Part shown: in pieces, positions 35,134 to 45,599 of the stretch | Numbering within the stretch: position 1 is the first letter of the stretch | How the letters are laid out: each line of letters opens with the position of its first letter | DNA from: Cryptomeria japonica | Taxonomy: Eukaryota; Streptophyta; Pinopsida; Cupressales; Cupressaceae | NCBI RefSeq assembly: GCF_030272615.1 | Contig: NC_081407.1 | Location: 269,733,870 to 269,797,869 of the forward strand | Direction: 5' to 3' | Length of the DNA: 64,000 bases | The notes under the pieces: generated by a model | Told to the model about the DNA's origin: nothing | Seen by the model: only the letters and a program-made list of their open reading frames with translations | The model's database searches: none | Position numbers and translations under genes: made by a program

Positions 35134-35138
35134 CATCT

Positions 35139-35314
35139 GAATAATATGAATGACAAATCCAAACCAATTCCACAAACCAAAGCATATCAGAGCATACTGG
35201 ATCAATATCATAATCCAACCGCTCTATCAGAACCTATCAAAAATTGGTAAACAACCAAAACAACCGGTGCTGCCATCAATGCAACACATAATCAATTCCT
35301 CCAATTTGCCAACA
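35139..35314 (-). repeat. Copia 3' LTR, part 2 (right of the nested element)
   Basis: 176 bp matching the end of 38714-40001 up to TTTGCCAACA. It is followed directly by the plus-strand complement of the polypurine tract (TCTCCCCCTTTGGC), which fixes the inner LTR boundary and the minus orientation. Confidence 0.85.
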
Positions 35315-35702
35315 ATCTCCCCCTTTGGCATTGATGGCAACACTAGATGTGAAAAAAATCCAAGTGCCAAGAAATGCCAAACAAGTCTCCCCCAAAGGAA
35401 GACAACCAACAATCTCCCATAAGATTATATTATAATGAAGTTAACAAACTCCCCCTGTGAATGATATCCCTGTTAAGCTCCAATCTCTCCCCTTGACAAA
35501 TATTCTATTAAGCTCTGTTTTTCACATATATCCCTCCCCTTTGACATCAATGCCAAAAATCTGACATAAACATCAAAGAAAAATCATAAAACCATTGAAC
35601 CACACAACTGACTACTCCCCCTAAGTAGTAGCACCAACACATCAATCTGGAATGAATAATAGCTCTGTAAATGCCTACCGGACTGATGCCAACCAACATC
35701 AC

Positions 35703-35993
35703 TCAGGTCTCTACCAGAGGGGCAGAAACCCCCAATCTGTCTGTGAAGTACTCAAATGATTCCGTAGGTAAAGGTTTAGTGAAGATATCTGCAATCTTCT
35801 CTTTAGTGCTCACATAAACTAGTTTGACTTCATTTGCTTCCACTTTTTCCTTCAAAAAGTTGTACTTGATAGATATGTGCTTTGTCTTAGAATGAAATAC
35901 TAGATTTTTTGATATGTCAATAGCAGCAGAGTTATCACAGTGAATAACTACCAGTTCATTACAATATCCTTCAACATTTGCTTCATTCAACAT
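35703..35993 (-). pseudogene. Copia RNase H C-terminal remnant
   Basis: Reads HCDNSAAIDISKNLVFHSKT, then ADIFTKPLPTESF, the end of a copia RNase H domain. It lies immediately beyond the integrase region on the minus strand. The reverse transcriptase and the front of RNase H that should lie between them (roughly 2 kb) are absent, so the element has an internal deletion at about 36.0-36.2 kb. Confidence 0.85.
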
Positions 35994-36183
35994 TCATCTT
36001 TACATGCTTCAATTACTGATGCCGGTTCAACTTGAGAAATTAAACATACCTCATCTATTGCCAACCTTCTTGTTGTCATCACTTATTTATTCTTGTCTCC
36101 AATGATATGATCTTCTAAATGATTTAGCCTAACATACTTAGGAGTCTTCTGATTTTATGTTCCTCTACTCTGATCTTAAATTA

Positions 36184-37649
36184 CTATTGAATTTTCTGAT
36201 ACTGCCAGAGTAACTGGTTCAACATTTTGTTCTGGTGTAGAGCCGGTTCTCTCTCATAAGTTCGGATTTGACTTCTGTTATGCTCATCCACCTTGACATT
36301 AGTGCTCTCCACAATTCTTTGGAATCTTTTGTTATAACATCTATATGCTTTGCTTTCATTAGAATAACCAGGAAATATCCCTTCATCACATCTAAGATCA
36401 AACTTTCCAATGGAATTATCTCTTTTGATATAGCATTTACTACCAAAGATTTTGAAATACTTAACAATAGGTGTATGACCAAACCATAACTCATAAGGTG
36501 CCTTATCAGTGTCTCCTTTGATATTAACTCCGTTGAATGTGTATACCGCCGTGCTCACAGCTTCTCTCTAGTAGATATGAGGCATATTAGCTTCCATCAT
36601 CATAGTTCTAGCCGCATCCAAGATAGTTTTGTTCTTCCTTTCCATAATACCATTCTGTCGAGGTGTCCGGGTTGCAGATAACTATCTTCTTATCCCATTA
36701 TTTTCACAATAACTATTAAATTTGCCGGATGTAAATTCTCCACCCTGATCTAATCTTAAGAATTTAATCTTCAATCCTATCTCTCTCTCAACTTTATCTT
36801 TAAAGATTTTAAACTTTTTTCATATTTCTCCCTCAGAAAAGTAACCCACATCATTCTAGAATAGTCATCAATGATTAGTATAAAATATCTATCACCCTGA
36901 AAACTTTTGATTCTAGCATGACCACACAAATCAGTATGAATAAGATCCAAAAAATCATTAGATTTGTCTTGTATACTCTTAAAAGAAGTTTTGGCTTGCT
37001 TTCATATTTGACATTCCTTACATACCGGATTATAGGGCTTCACAATCTTAGGTATATCTCTAACTGCCTTAGTAGAACTGATCTTTATAATGCAATCAAA
37101 ATTCACATGACACAACCTCTTATGCCATAGCCAACTCTCATCAATTTGTGCAATCAAACATGTCTTCTCACCGGAGTTCAAATGAAATATGTTACCTTTA
37201 GTCTGAGTACCGGTTGCGATCTCCAATCTAGATCTGTTGATAATCTTGCATTTTTCATCCTTGAACTGTAACTGAAATCCCTTATCCACCAACTGTCCTA
37301 CACTCAAAATATTATGCCTTAAACCTTCAACATAATAAAAATTATCAGTATTATGCTTACCATCCAATGATATAGTTCCTCTTCCCTTGATCATGCATGC
37401 TTTGTCATCTCCAAATCTAACTAGAATGCCATCAAATTATTGCGAAGATAGAAACTTCCTTTTATCTCCAGTCATATGATGTAAACATCCACTGTCTATC
37501 ACCCATTCATCCTTGTCTTCAACTTTAGCAGCAAGGGCCTTTTCTTCAGGTACTAGATCATCTTCCTTGATAGCCAAGAATACCCATTCTTTACCATTGC
37601 TGGATCCACTAGCTGAATCTTGTGTCGGTTCATCATCATAATCAGTCAC
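36184..37649 (-). pseudogene. Copia protease, pre-integrase and integrase region, degenerate
   Basis: Starting at 37649: the protease motif DEWVIDSGCLHHMTGDKRKF, a stop at about 37,436, then the pre-integrase segment (FYYVEGLRHNILSVGQLVDK) and the HHCC-type zinc site (LWHKRLCHVNF, then CKECQI) to 37,002. The integrase catalytic core (DLCGHARIKSFQGDRYF, DDYSRMMWV) at 37,000-36,600 has shifts. The C-terminal piece at 36,558-36,184 is open (YELWFGHTPIVKYFKIFGSK). This would have joined copia DNA to the genome; it is now dead. Confidence 0.85.
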
Positions 37650-37709
37650 ACCTTCCTCATTCGCATAGTAACATGGTTTGTCTTTGTTCCTCTTGTACTT
37701 ATGCTTGTT

Positions 37710-38657
37710 CTAATAATCATGGTTAGGCCTAAAAGATCTTCTATCTCTTTCCTCAAATCTTGAATTCCTTTCAGGACATTTAGATGCAAAATGACCTTTC
37801 TTATTACATGCAAAGTATTTAAAAGGTGATTTTCCTTCATAATTACTTCCCACCGGACCTTTAGGTACTCTTCTAGCAAATAGGGCTTCAAGTTGCTCAA
37901 ACTCTTCATCTTCTTTCTTCATTTCCTCCAGTTCCTTAGCATACAAGGCTTTCCAATCACTCTTGCGAGTAGATGATGTAGATGCATGAAAAGCAGGTTT
38001 AGATTTTGCAACTCCAGAAGGGCCAAATTCCTCAAGCTCAAATGCAGATAACTTCCCAACTAAGGTATTCCTATTAATAGACGTGTTTGCCATTGTTCTC
38101 AACTCATTAATTAGAGTAGCCTCCATCTTATAAGCCGGTGGCAAATCTCTCAATACTTTAGAAACTATTTCATCTTCGCTCAGAGATCCACCACAATATT
38201 GAATTCCCATAACAATTTCATTAACTCTCTCCATAAAAGCAGCAATCCTTTCATCTTCTTCCATCTCCAGGTTTTCATACCTCACCCAGTAACCATCAAG
38301 TTTAGCAATTTTAAAAATAGGGTCACCTTCATTCAGAGTCTCCAATTTATCCCATATAGCCTTTGTAGTTGATTTGTCGGCTAGTCCCATAACTTGCTGA
38401 TCAGAAAGTGGACACAAAAGGGCTTCTCTAGCTCTACAATAATTTTTAATGTCCTTATCAAAGCCTGCCGGAGGAGGATTGCCAGATGCCAGATTATGAG
38501 GTGTATATCCTTTCTGACCGATATCCCAAATCTCCTTGCCTAAACATCTCAGATGAGTCTCCATTTGAATCTTCCATACTCTGTAATTTGTTCCATCAAG
38601 CCTAAGAATTTCTCTCTGAAAAATAGCTGCAGATGAACTTGCACTATTAGATGCCAT
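37710..38657 (-). pseudogene. Copia Gag (315 aa open part)
   Basis: Starts MASNSASSSAAIFQREILRL, just inside the primer site. It has a UBN2/DUF4219-type copia Gag body (TNYRVWKIQMETHLRCLGKE, then WDKLETLNEGD and EIVSKVLRDLPPAY). The zinc knuckle reads YFACNKKGHFASKC, in which the first Cys is Tyr. A TAG at about 37,707 ends the open part, after which the same frame continues into protease, so a single gag-pol frame was broken by stops. Confidence 0.85.
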
Positions 38658-38713
38658 ATGATCTTCCTCAAGCAGTTAAGCTTCTGCAAAGAGGACTAGG
38701 CTCTGATACCAAT

Positions 38714-40001
38714 TGTTAGACAACTTAGATAACCGGTGGACAATTGAGAGGAGGGGGTGAATCATTTGTCAACAGATTATAGAACTTTAAGCATTAAAAC
38801 CTTATTACTGGAATACATAAACCAAATAACGAAATAGCAGATATAACAGTTAAGCACAAATATAAGCCACAAGACATTTACCAACCTTCCACAAAAGATA
38901 ATACCAAGGTTTGTACGTGGAAAACCCGGTAAAGGGAAAAACCACTGTGGGAAGCCTACCCACAGTCAGATAATACTTCTGCAGTAATTATGTGATTACA
39001 AAAAGGGGGGCTTGCATATGCAGGAAGGCCAACATCCTAGAGCGCATTGCTCATCACAAAAGGAGACTCACTGAATACAAAATAAATCCAGACTACAATC
39101 CAGTTTGAAGAGTGAATTGCAAGTATAACATCTCCTATGCCTGAGTACAGTTCCGGTTAATCTCAGTACTAGAGGTCTTAAACCTCTTTCACCAACCCAA
39201 TTCGATCACCTATGATCGACCAAAACATCTGCATATGATTACAACCTTATTCGCACACAGATAATCACATAACTCATAACCCATAACCATAACCATAACC
39301 ATAACCATAACCATAACCATAACCATAACCATAACCATAACCATAACCATGATCTACAAAGAGATCTCACATCACATTTATACCAACCCGTGACCTAAAC
39401 AATTAGGTCAGCCTCCTAAAAGATAATACAATAAATTCATAACATAAACCCGCAATCCAATGATCAACCAAGTCAGCCTAAGACCGAAACAACATAATCC
39501 AATCAATAAACCCAACCGGTAACGCATTGGGATCATCCACCGACACGTTACATAAACTGGTCCATAACCCAGTAGAATAAGATAGCATTAGGTTTGGTCC
39601 TAAATGCAACACCATCGATCAACAAGAACATGAACAAGATAACCAATAACATCTCGAAAGCCATCTAGAAGCTGCACCAACACCACTTATCAAGTGCATC
39701 AAAAGATCTTCAACAAAGCTTTGCCGGTAAAACACTTACCAGTGACCAAAAGACTTACTAGAACAAATGATAGCTCTTGAGTTATCAAATCCCGAACCAA
39801 CTGATCATGATACGCATATGAATAGCATGAATGACAGATCCAAACCAATTCCACAAACCAAAGCATACCATAGCATACCAGATCAATATCAAAATCCAAC
39901 CTCTCTATCGGAAATTGGTAAACAACCAAAATAGTCGGTGTTGCCATCAATGACAAAACATCAATGCAACACATAACCAATTCCTCCAATTTGCCAACAA
40001 T
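38714..40001 (-). repeat. Copia 5' LTR (intact copy)
   Basis: 1288 bp, TGTTAG to CCAACA on the plus strand. It is next to the tRNA-Met primer complement at 38699-38711. It carries an (ATAACC)n tract at about 39,277-39,350, longer than in the partner LTR. Confidence 0.88.
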
Positions 40002-40429
40002 TGTTTTACAAGTTGCTAAAGATACAAAGTGCTACTAAAATTTTTAGGGAGAAGTTGTATTGTTGTAAATCCATTTCAAGTTTAATACAAACTTTGCATC
40101 TCTGAGTGTGGACTTTTTTTTCTTGAAAGGGTTCCTCCACATAAATTATGTGTCACTTGTGTTTTCTATTCTATTTTCTATTGCTGATTTATTCAATCAA
40201 TTTAATATCACTGGCCAAACTTTGATAAGAAAATATATTTAATATTTGCATCACTATTTAAAATTTCATAGCATTAATTTTACCTTGTTATTTCGAACAT
40301 TTGGTATCAAAGTTAATGATTCTATTGAGAGAGGGATACTTTTATCTGAAGTGTTGAAGGTTTTTTATTGTAGTAGGAACTTTTGCATTGTGTATTTTTG
40401 TAGACTTGTGAGCAAGATTGTACATTCCA

Positions 40430-41140
40430 TGGCTTCTACTGCCCATTAGAACATTGAAAAGTTCAATGGATATAGGTATGAGATGTGGATGTTCAAGATG
40501 AAATATCTCCTAGAAGAAATAGGTGATCAATGGTTGACAATTTCCAACAAAAAGAAGCCATCTGAAATGTATGATGAAGATTGGATGAAGCTTGATAAGA
40601 AGGAACGAGGAACCAAATAGTCGTGTCTTGCAAATTCCATACTCTTGTATGTTTCTATGGAAGCTACCACATATAAGTTGTGAAAGAGGATAAGAGATTT
40701 TACTAAATAATTTTTTTTACTAATAAGTTGTGTCTAAAAAGATGGTTATATTCATTAAAAATGAAGGATGATGATTTTGTTCTAGATCATTTGAATGATT
40801 TTAATTTGGTTTTAAGTCATCTTATATTCGTAGATATAAATGCATCTATTTACTTTATTCTTTGCTTGAATATTGGGAGAATCTATTTGTTTCTATCAAT
40901 GGTAGTGGTGCAAAGCCAAAAATAGATAACCTCATTGCCATACTTCTCTTAGAAGAAATGAAAAGGAAGTCTAGAAATGTTGTCTACCAAGATGCCTTCC
41001 ATGTGCGAGGAAGGTCCAAAGAGAAAGGAGAGCCTAAAGGGGACAAGAAGATGGATAAGTCAAAAGGACATTCTAAAAACCCCATGAAGAGCAAAGTAAA
41101 TTGTTGTAACTATGGAAAATGGGGTTATGTGAAGAAGTAA
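40430..41140 (+). pseudogene. Copia Gag remnant
   Basis: The N-terminal segment NIEKFNGYRYEMWMFKMKYL with GDQWLTISNKKKPS and a central part are typical of copia Gag but carry stops (for example after MASTAH and around 40,620 and 40,680). The C-terminal part (40862-41140) is open, Lys-rich, and ends with a knuckle-like CCNYGKWGYVKK that has lost its His and last Cys. Confidence 0.7.
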
Positions 41141-41360
41141 TTTAAAATTTGGAAAAATACTGTATATTCATACGTAAAAAAGTCTTCAAATAATAGTGAT
41201 AATGATGCTTTATTGATTTCAGCTAACACTATTAGAACTAATGCTTGACTTATTGATTCAAGTTGTTCCTACCATATGAATCCTCACAAAGAGCGGTTTT
41301 TTTACATATTCAGTCTATAATGGACGAGATTTTTTCCTTAGTGATAAAAACACTAAATGG

Positions 41361-42299
41361 AGGGTGAACCCACAATAGTGGGTTACACTTTTTTGCCAAC
41401 TTTGGCACTGCAATATTCATTTTCTGAAAAAAAATCAGATTCAGACACCTATTACTTCTAAACCATAAGGAATTTGTAGATGATGTGAACTAGTGATTTG
41501 TGTCACTTTGTATGTAGATTCTAAAAAGATTTTTTTGATAATTTTTGAAATCAATTTGCTTCCATTTTTCTATCTCCCTCGAAAACTAGTTTTTTTTCCA
41601 AAAAACAACATTTTTAAAGAGCGATACTCACTTTGTATAGCATAACTTTTTTTCTATAATAGATATGAATGTGATTCTTTCAAATTTGGTTTTTTAACAC
41701 CCATATATAGTGTTTGCAATTGGTTTTGTAACATTATCTTCAATATTTCATATTTGACTAAGATTTGAAGTCGAGTTAACTGTAATTTTGACATATGTCC
41801 ATTTGATATTACATAACTTGTTGTATATGTAACGAAAATCAATTTTTTTGGGTGACATTTGCTATTTTTCCATAAGCATTGAACAAAGAAGTTCATGTTC
41901 GGTGAAAACCCTACATTCATAAGAAATAAAATAAAAATATATTAATGAAATTAAATATATTAAAAATTATACTATTTAAAAAGATTATAATAAGGGATAA
42001 ATACTTTAAAAAACCAAACTTTTAAATGAATTCATTTGACCCCCCAAAAGCTAATGTAAAATTGGTTTTTTATTAGCATTTGATAGATGCAAAGGAGACT
42101 CCATTGCAAATATGATTTAGAAGTAGAGAGGTTCTATCCAATAAATTTTGATCTAAGAGCCTTTGATCTAACTCTCTTCAATTAATTACTTCAAATGGGA
42201 CCTCTTAAAGCTTAAATCATTATATTTTCTAAAAATGTATGATTTTAGCAAAAATCAGGATGTACGAAAAAGTGGGAACCAACATTGTTAGTTCACCCT
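41361..42299. mobile_element. 0.94-kb non-autonomous element with terminal inverted repeats
   Basis: The left end AGGGTGAACCCACAATAGTG and the reverse complement of the right end (AGGGTGAACTAACAATGTTG) agree at about 16 of 20 positions. It lies in the copia relic between the protease motif and the pre-integrase region, splitting a frame that resumes after 42,300. The inside is AT-rich and non-coding. The TSD is unclear: TGG or GG flank both ends. Superfamily not assigned. Confidence 0.65.
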
Positions 42300-42621
42300 G
42301 GATTGTTGGTAATGGGAAGGTAACGTTGTGTTTCAATGATTGAAGAGCTAAAAATATTGATGTTTTGCATATTCCAAGACTTGTGAGAAATTTTCTTTTT
42401 ATATCTTAGTTGAATGATTTTGAAATACTTGTGACATTTAAGGAATCTTGTTGCAAGTTGGTAAAAGGGAATTTGGTGATTGCTAAAGGATCTTGGGTTT
42501 GGAATTTATTTAGGATTAATGCCTCTATTTTTTGTCATTATACTAATGTGATTAGCATTGAAAATGCATATACGTTGTGGCACCATAATTGGGTTTCACA
42601 AGTGAAAAATGTCTTAGGACT

Positions 42622-42800
42622 AATTCTTTTTTTTTCTAGATAAGTACTACCAAGGGGGCAACTCTCGTTATATTAATCAAAACAAAAGTTACAACAGTTC
42701 ATGGATTACATACATCATATCTTCCACACATTCATACAACCTCTCAATTTACAAAGGAGAGAAGAGATCCCCATACTTCCCAATAGTCTTAAAGAACTAT
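42622..42800 (-). mobile_element. Probable short 5'-truncated LINE/SINE-like insertion
   Basis: A run of T bases followed by CTAGATAAGTACTACCAAGG on the plus strand is the complement of an A-tailed 3' end. Copia-like coding sense stops at about 42,620 and resumes at about 42,840. The outer end is approximate and no clear TSD was found. Confidence 0.4.
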
Positions 42801-42839
42801 TCCTAATAAAAAAATGGGTTGGTGGTATTTTTTATTATT

Positions 42840-43860
42840 TTGATTGTAAAAATGATTTTCGTGAGAATTGGGTGTTTAGAAAATAGAATAAATCATTATT
42901 TCCTATTAGAACTGATAAAAGTAAGAGATTAATAGGTATTATTTGTTCAGATGTGTTTGGACTAGTGAATGTTGAGTCTTGATTTTTTTTGATATTATGT
43001 TACTTTTATTGATTATGTCTCAAGATACACTTGGACTTATTGTATGATTTCAAATATGAGGTTTGCACCAACTTTAAAGAATTTAAAACCTTAGTTGAGA
43101 ACGAATAAATTTTAAGATAAGAGTGTTGAGATTTAATAATGGTGGTGAATTTTGTTTTAAGTAATTTGATGAGTGTTGTTAGCATGTAGGTATTGTCTGC
43201 CAAAAGACTAGTCCTTATACTCCCCAACAAAATTAGGTAGTAATAAGAATGAATCAAACCTTGATGGAAAGAGGTAGGAGTATGTTGAGTGATACAAAGC
43301 TTGACGTATGCACTTGGGTAGAATATGTACAAGAACTGCTTATAATTTGATTAATAGATCTAATTGTTTAGCTCTTGTTGAAAAAAATATTTGCGAAGTG
43401 TGGATAGGTAGAGAGCCTCCTGTTTCAAATTTAAGTGTCATTATTTGTAAGACTTATGTTCATTTGCCTCAGGAAAATTGAATTAAATTGGATCTAAGAG
43501 CTCAAAAATGCATTATAGAAGGTTACAAAGAGAATGTAAAAGGCTATAAGATTTAGAATCATTTAACTTGAAAAATAATTTATTCTAGAGACATGATTTA
43601 TAGTTTTTTTAGAGCTTATTCATGTCAAAAATAACCAAAGGATAAAGGAAAGACTAAAACAATGCACTTTGAGAGAAATAGAAAAGCAAGAAGATGTACA
43701 CATGGAAGAAAAATCACATGGATCAAAGGATGGAGAAGAAGAAGAGAGTGTAGATAGTTTAGATGATGTACAATGTGAGCATACAAAAGAACATGTAGAT
43801 CTCATTACTCCTACCTTTAGAAGGCCCACAAGACAAGGGGAGGTATAAAAAGTTGAGTAT
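42840..43860 (+). pseudogene. Copia integrase remnant
   Basis: Readable pieces include NKSLFPIRTDKSKRLIGI with CSDVFGLVN (about 42,890), then fragments of the catalytic core to 43,330, KCIIEGYKENVKGYKI (about 43,508), and a charged linker ending TPTFRRPTRQGEV near 43,850. The last is the usual spacer before copia reverse transcriptase. Stops are numerous. Confidence 0.7.
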
Positions 43861-43870
43861 TATTTTGGAC

Positions 43871-45180
43871 AAAAAGTGGAAGTGTTTTTCTTTGTTTTCA
43901 AAATTAATCACAATTGATCTAAAATTTTGAAGTACTTAAAGATTGAATCTTAAAAAAATTCAATAATATGAAATATAGTGCTTACATTCTAGTTTACAAA
44001 TATGTAATTTCAAATTAATTTTTGATAGGCATGTCTAAAAAGCATTGTTTAAAAGTCACTTTTTTTTTGGACCATACCATGCACATGTATGATCACCATA
44101 TTTTGACCAAAATAAAAAGTATTTTTTTGAATCCTATTGAGAAAAGATATGTAGACATTGAAGATTGATGAGGATATTTTTTATAATTTTTTTGAATATC
44201 TTTTTATCGATTATTTCAAGTTTATGGACCAATTTCATTAAAAGTTAATTCAAAAATAGAAAAAATAATCTCTATAAAAAAATTATGTATTTGAAATCTA
44301 GACATTGTCATCCATAATGGGTTTTAATTTCGTAAAAAAATTCTACAATAAAAGTCATAAGACATATGTTCAAAGTCAATCTTTTCTATTGACATTGACA
44401 TGACCTTTAATTTATAGGTCCAAGGCTAAGGGTCAACTCCCCATGCTGTTCCCAAGCCGAAGCCTAGAGAAAAATGCAATCTTGGAATTCAAAATTTAAG
44501 TAAAAAGCAACGAGTACATTTTATGAAAATAGGTCCCCGTCATTTAAGAAAAAATAATGGGTATTCGCTTTGGAAACATGCACCCGTTCTTGAAAAGAAT
44601 GGGTACTCATTCCCAAAATGAGTACCCATTTCTTTTTTGCCTATTTTTTATTTTTAGTAAAAACAACTTACCACCATGCTTCTACAACTTGGTCTTTGAT
44701 CTTGTATGACCCATAATGATTTTTTTCTATAGTTTTTAATTGATAGTTGTCTTATGCAATTTCTTGACCTATTATATTCTATTCGATTTTGAAAGGAGTC
44801 AACCACTGAAACGATTTTGAATTAGATTCATGTACATCATGAATTATTTCAAAGAGGAATGAAAAATAAGGGATTTTATTATTCACATACATTTATACTT
44901 CAAAATTTTATAGGTAACAAGTGGAAAATGCATTAAATACTATTTATTTATTTTTATGAAGAGGGTTTGGTAGTCACAGAATCAAACAACATAAAAAAAA
45001 GAAACCTAGAAATCTCATGACACTCGAAGAACTTGAAGCAAATAAAGAGAAGCAAAAGGACAAAGATATAGAAGAACAATGATTCAAGAAATAAAGAACA
45101 TTCAAGCATCTAGTTCTATAAATATTGAAGAGAAGAATATTTAAGAGATCATGAACGGTGGGATGAATGCAAATGATGCA
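43871..45180. other. AT-rich spacer, nothing recognised
   Basis: Long A and T runs and no ORF with family resemblance. A short segment near 44,560-44,630 repeats GGGTAC/ATTCGTTTT-like words around ACCCGTTC and ACCCATTTC, giving a weak inverted arrangement. The copia reverse transcriptase expected after 43,870 is absent. Confidence 0.4.
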
Positions 45181-45360
45181 AATCTGCAAGAGGTGAATAC
45201 AATAGATGATATGAAACAAATCCAGGCATGTCTTCAAATCCACCATTCAATGATATGAAAAATGTGACAATTGGTACAAATCTAGGTATGGCTTTAAATC
45301 AACCTCTCAATGATATGAAAAATGTAATTATAGATAGAAACCATATATGATTTCAAAACC
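45181..45360 (+). repeat. 60-bp tandem repeat, about 2.5 units
   Basis: The words ACAAATCCAGGCATG and ACAAATCTAGGTATG, and TCAATGATATGAAAAATGT twice, recur at exactly 60-bp spacing (45217, 45277, and a decayed third at 45337). Sixty bases is 20 codons, and one frame reads GMALNQPLNDMKNV in each unit, so it may once have coded for a 20-residue protein repeat. Confidence 0.75.
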
Positions 45361-45599
45361 ACATTTTGATGATATTAATATTACTTATTTTAAAAAAGAT
45401 AGATATTCCAATACCGGTATCAATTCTATTCTTGAAGAAATTATAAAAACATAAGGTGAGAATGAAATCTCTTCTTTTAGTGAAAATACAAATATTTTTT
45501 AAAAATTGAAAGTAATGTCTTAGATAATATTCCTTGGAAGATTTCTTGGATTCAAATAAGAACCTATACAAATAAATTATATAAATAATTTTTTTTAAT

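Larger units (their letters stand above)
27186..35138 (+). mobile_element. Non-autonomous Ty3/gypsy-like LTR element with Gag only (TR-GAG type), 5-bp TSD
   Basis: LTRs at 27191-28376 and 33948-35133 are both exactly 1186 bp, begin TGTAGC and end CTTTACA, and show about 30 substitutions by eye, mostly transitions, with no indels. The TSD CATCT is at 27186-27190 and 35134-35138, inside a copia LTR. The 5.6-kb interior has a primer-like site, a 1.35-kb leader, one long gag frame of 993 codons, a 113-codon acidic ORF and a 0.75-kb 3' region. There is no reverse transcriptase, RNase H or integrase, so replication must rely on enzymes of an autonomous relative. The intact long frame shows selection or recent activity. 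Confidence 0.92.
26087..40001 (-). mobile_element. Ty1/copia element lacking reverse transcriptase, one LTR split by a nested LTR element
   Basis: Minus-strand element. The right-hand LTR, which is the 5' LTR in its own orientation, is 38714-40001 (1288 bp). The other LTR is 26087-27190 plus 35139-35314 (1280 bp without the insert). Both begin TGTTAG and end CCAACA on the plus strand. The primer site, complementary to initiator-Met tRNA (GGCTCTGATACCA on plus), is at 38699-38711, and the polypurine tract (plus TCTCCCCCTTTGGC) is just right of 35314. The internal region (35315-38713) has gag, protease, integrase and the end of RNase H but no reverse transcriptase. The 5-bp flanks (GTTAT, ATTGT) do not match, so one boundary has changed or the element is a recombinant. 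Confidence 0.85.
40008..43870 (+). mobile_element. Old Ty1/copia relic, plus strand
   Basis: A probable LTR end lies before the PBS-like TGGTATCAAAG at 40302-40312; upstream TTGAAAGGGTTCCTCCAC (about 40,122) is typical of copia R-U5. Gag starts at 40,430 (MASTAH, stop, then EKFNGYRYEMWMFKMKYLLE). A decayed knuckle is at 41,097-41,138, a protease motif LIDSSCSYHMNPHKERFF at about 41,245, a pre-integrase and zinc site piece at 42,440-42,640 (LWHHNWV), integrase at 42,880-43,360, and a post-integrase segment at 43,380-43,860. Frameshifts and stops are frequent. It is split by a TIR element and a LINE-like tail. No reverse transcriptase was seen. Confidence 0.75.

Noticed and set aside
43006-43332. 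108-codon minus-strand ORF
   Set aside because: It is antisense to the decayed copia integrase on the plus strand and is low in complexity.
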